64,000 nt of DNA from FEN-299 sp963727765 (GTDB lineage: Bacteria; Acidobacteriota; Vicinamibacteria; Vicinamibacterales; Fen-181). Below the pieces are notes generated by a model. It was not told the DNA's origin and ran no database searches. It saw only the letters and a list, made by a program, of their open reading frames with translations. Within the stretch, counting starts at the first letter, position 1. Every line of letters starts with the position of its first letter. Position numbers and translations under genes: made by a program. This document shows, one piece after another, positions 61,887 to 64,000 of the stretch. The stretch covers positions 496,001 to 560,000 of the forward strand of contig CAVSGZ010000008.1 in NCBI GenBank assembly GCA_963727765.1. The letters run 5' to 3'.

Positions 61887-64000
61887 ATGCCGCTTTCAGA
61901 GGCTGGTGCCGGGCGAGGGAACCGCTTGACCGGTGGCAGCCGCCGGCGAGGAATCCGACTCGCGATCATCGCCATCGTCATCGGGCTGGTGCTGGGAGCC
62001 AGCAGCCTGCTGTCCTGGTACATCGAGGCGCTCTGGTTCGACTCGCTCGGCTTCGGTGACGTCTTCTGGAAGACGCTCGAACTGAAGTCCGCGCTCTTCT
62101 GCGGGTTCACCCTCGTCACGTTCCTCATCGTCTTCGCGGCGCTCTCCTTGCTGAAGCCGCCGCCGCTCGGAAGCCGCATCCTCTACGTGAACGGGCAGCC
62201 CGTTCCGCTCTCCCTGCAGCCGGTGGTCCGCGCCGCCACCTGGGGCGTGGCGCTCGTCGTCGCGCTGGGCGCCGGATCGGGAATGATGGCGGAGTGGACG
62301 ACGTTCGTGCAGTATCTGCACGCGCCGGCCGCGGCCGGCGCGTCGGCGTTGGCGGACCCGATCTTCGGCCGGCCGGTGGCGTTCTACCTCTTCATCCTGC
62401 CGGTCTGGCAGCTCATCGCCACCTGGCTGACCACCATCGCCCTGGTCATCTTCGTGGCGGCGGTGCTGGTCCTGGTGCTGACCGGCGCTGACAACCCCGT
62501 CGCGCTGACCGGCCTGCGCACCCGCCGGCCCGCGTATCGAGGCGTGTCGTACGCCGCCGCGCTGCTGCTGCTCGTCATGGCGGCGCGCGTCTGGTTGTCG
62601 CGGTTCGATTTCCTGTTCGACGATCACACGGTGTACTCGGGCGCCGGGTACACCGAGGCCCACATCCTGATTCCGGGTCTGCTCCTCGTCGCGCTGGCGC
62701 TGGTTGTCGGCGTCGCAATCGCGCTCTTCAACGCGATCGGCCCGCGCAAGCTCGTGACGCTGCTCGCGGCACTGGCGCCGGTCGTCGTGGTCTACGTCGG
62801 CCTCACCGTCGTGTCGTGGTACGTGGGCGGCTTCGTCGTCAAGCCAAACCAGCTCGTGCGGGAACGGCCGTACATCGCCCGCAACATCGAATTCACGACC
62901 CGGGCGTTCAACCTGTCGGGCGTGCAGCAGAAACCCTTCCCGGCCGACAGCGGCCTGGCAGCGGTCGATTTCGCGCACAACAGCGCGACGGTCGAGAACA
63001 TCCGGCTCTGGGACTGGCGGGCCCTGCAGGACACGCTGCGGCAGATCCAGGAGATCCGCACCTACTACGATTTCCCGGACATCGACATCGACCGCTACCG
63101 CATCGGCGGGCGCGTGCGCCAGGTCATGGTGGCGGCGCGCGAACTGAACGTCGACAAGCTCCCGGAGAGCAGCCGCAACTTCATCAACGAAAAGCTGATT
63201 TACACGCACGGCTACGGCGTGACCATGAACCCGGTGAACGGGTTCACCCCCGAAGGGCTGCCCGAGTTCATTCTGAAGGACATGCCGGTTGAGAGTTCCG
63301 CGCCGGAGATCAAGGTCACCCGCCCCGAGATCTACTTCGGCCAGCTCACCAACACCGACGTCTACGTGAAGACGCGGCAGAAGGAGTTCAACTACCCCCA
63401 GGGGGAGAGCAATGCCTTCGCCTCCTACGAAGGGAAGGGAGGCATCGTCATCGGCTCGTTCGGGCGCCGGCTGCTGCTGGCGGCGAGCCGCGGGGGAGCT
63501 GACCTCTCGAAGCTACCCTTCAGCGACGACATCACGCCCGACAGCCGCCTGCTGATGCGCCGGAACATCCGCGAGCGCGTGCGCGTCCTTGCGCCGTTCC
63601 TCACCTTCGACCCCGATCCCTACATCGTCGTCAGCGCCGAGGGCCGGCTGTTCTGGCTCATGGACGGCTACACGATGTCGGACATGTTCCCCTACGCCCG
63701 GCACTACCGCGTGGGCGACGCGGCGGTGAGCTACGTGCGCAACAGCGTGAAGGCGATGGTGGACGCCTACGACGGCACCGTCACCTTCTACGTGTTCGAC
63801 GACGAGGACCCGATCATCGCGTGCTACCGCCGGATGTTCCCCACGCTGTTCGTGGACGGCAGCCGGATGGCGGCCGACGTGCGGGCGCACGTGCGCTACC
63901 CGGAGCTGATGTTGAAGGCGCAGGCCACGGCGTACAGCCTGTACCACATGCGGGATCCCGAGGTGTTCTACAACCGCGAGGACCTGTGGAGCGTGGCGAG
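61887..64000 (+). CDS. UPF0182 family membrane protein (3' end outside window)
   Basis: This frame stays open to the right edge, so the C-terminus is missing; 704 codons are visible. The N-terminal third has about seven membrane helices, for example RLAIIAIVIGLVLGASSLLSWY, GVALVVALGAGSGMM and ALAPVVVVYVGLTVVSWY. The larger rest is a soluble extracytoplasmic-looking domain with the UPF0182 blocks YIARNIEFTTRAFNL, NIRLWDWRALQDTLRQIQEIRTYY and YTHGYGVTMNPVN. Function is not known. GAGGGGGAG lies upstream of ATG 61887. Twenty-one bases separate it from the HAD gene. Confidence 0.93.
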   Translation, partial: MPLSEAGAGRGNRLTGGSRRRGIRLAIIAIVIGLVLGASSLLSWYIEALWFDSLGFGDVFWKTLELKSALFCGFTLVTFLIVFAALSLLKPPPLGSRILYVNGQPVPLSLQPVVRAATWGVALVVALGAGSGMMAEWTTFVQYLHAPAAAGASALADPIFGRPVAFYLFILPVWQLIATWLTTIALVIFVAAVLVLVLTGADNPVALTGLRTRRPAYRGVSYAAALLLLVMAARVWLSRFDFLFDDHTVYSGAGYTEAHILIPGLLLVALALVVGVAIALFNAIGPRKLVTLLAALAPVVVVYVGLTVVSWYVGGFVVKPNQLVRERPYIARNIEFTTRAFNLSGVQQKPFPADSGLAAVDFAHNSATVENIRLWDWRALQDTLRQIQEIRTYYDFPDIDIDRYRIGGRVRQVMVAARELNVDKLPESSRNFINEKLIYTHGYGVTMNPVNGFTPEGLPEFILKDMPVESSAPEIKVTRPEIYFGQLTNTDVYVKTRQKEFNYPQGESNAFASYEGKGGIVIGSFGRRLLLAASRGGADLSKLPFSDDITPDSRLLMRRNIRERVRVLAPFLTFDPDPYIVVSAEGRLFWLMDGYTMSDMFPYARHYRVGDAAVSYVRNSVKAMVDAYDGTVTFYVFDDEDPIIACYRRMFPTLFVDGSRMAADVRAHVRYPELMLKAQATAYSLYHMRDPEVFYNREDLWSVA

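Overview
The window is GC-rich and densely coded, with mostly house-keeping genes and no rRNA, tRNA, CRISPR array or transposase that I can recognise. The best taxonomic pointer is the secreted protein at 32374-34503, which looks like the 'VWFA-related Acidobacterial domain' family. Together with the many predicted lipoproteins and secreted hydrolases this suggests an Acidobacteriota genome, perhaps of the Vicinamibacteria type. That placement is an inference, because no ribosomal RNA is present to confirm it.

Layout. At 1-5.9 kb are the end of a sigma-54 activator, then aroB, proS and a tatA-tatC-HEAT-repeat operon. At 6-13.6 kb lie an S41 protease, smc, a DUF4097 lipoprotein and an M48 membrane protease. 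From 32.2 kb back to 13.8 kb every gene is on the minus strand. The first part of that run is htrA, a MidA-like methyltransferase, a CYTH protein, murU, amgK, a TIM-barrel isomerase and rimO. The second part is the classic translation cluster rimP-nusA-infB-ylxP-rbfA-nrnA-truB-rpsO-pnp. At 32-44.7 kb are the VWA protein, two small unknown proteins, a glucan phosphorylase, a Tat-exported Ntn hydrolase, a P1 peptidase with a DUF421 protein, aconitase and queG. At 44.7-64 kb are an M49-like lipoprotein, an FmdB zinc ribbon, hypAB, a RACo-like iron-sulfur ATPase with a homocysteine methyltransferase and a beta-propeller protein, a membrane MutS relative, a carboxylesterase, a two-domain cyclophilin, two VirJ-like hydrolases, dinB, a C45-like Ntn hydrolase, a HAD phosphatase and a UPF0182 membrane protein that runs off the right edge.

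The most striking observation is about reading frames. Five otherwise well-conserved genes (S41 protease, pnp, amgK, carboxylesterase, dinB) each carry exactly one frameshift. In all five, changing a GATTC (or GAATC) to GATC restores the family-typical protein. This points either to a sequence-consensus error tied to GATC sites, possibly methylated ones, or to a very unusual mutational process. These five genes should probably be read as intact.

Three further genome-style features recur. First, several genes have a -10 box only 6-8 bases before the start codon, which suggests leaderless mRNAs. Second, many gaps hold degenerate tandem repeats of period 7 whose unit sequence differs from gap to gap, sometimes spilling into coding ends. 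Third, REP-like palindromes sit between genes, and one lies inside rimO.
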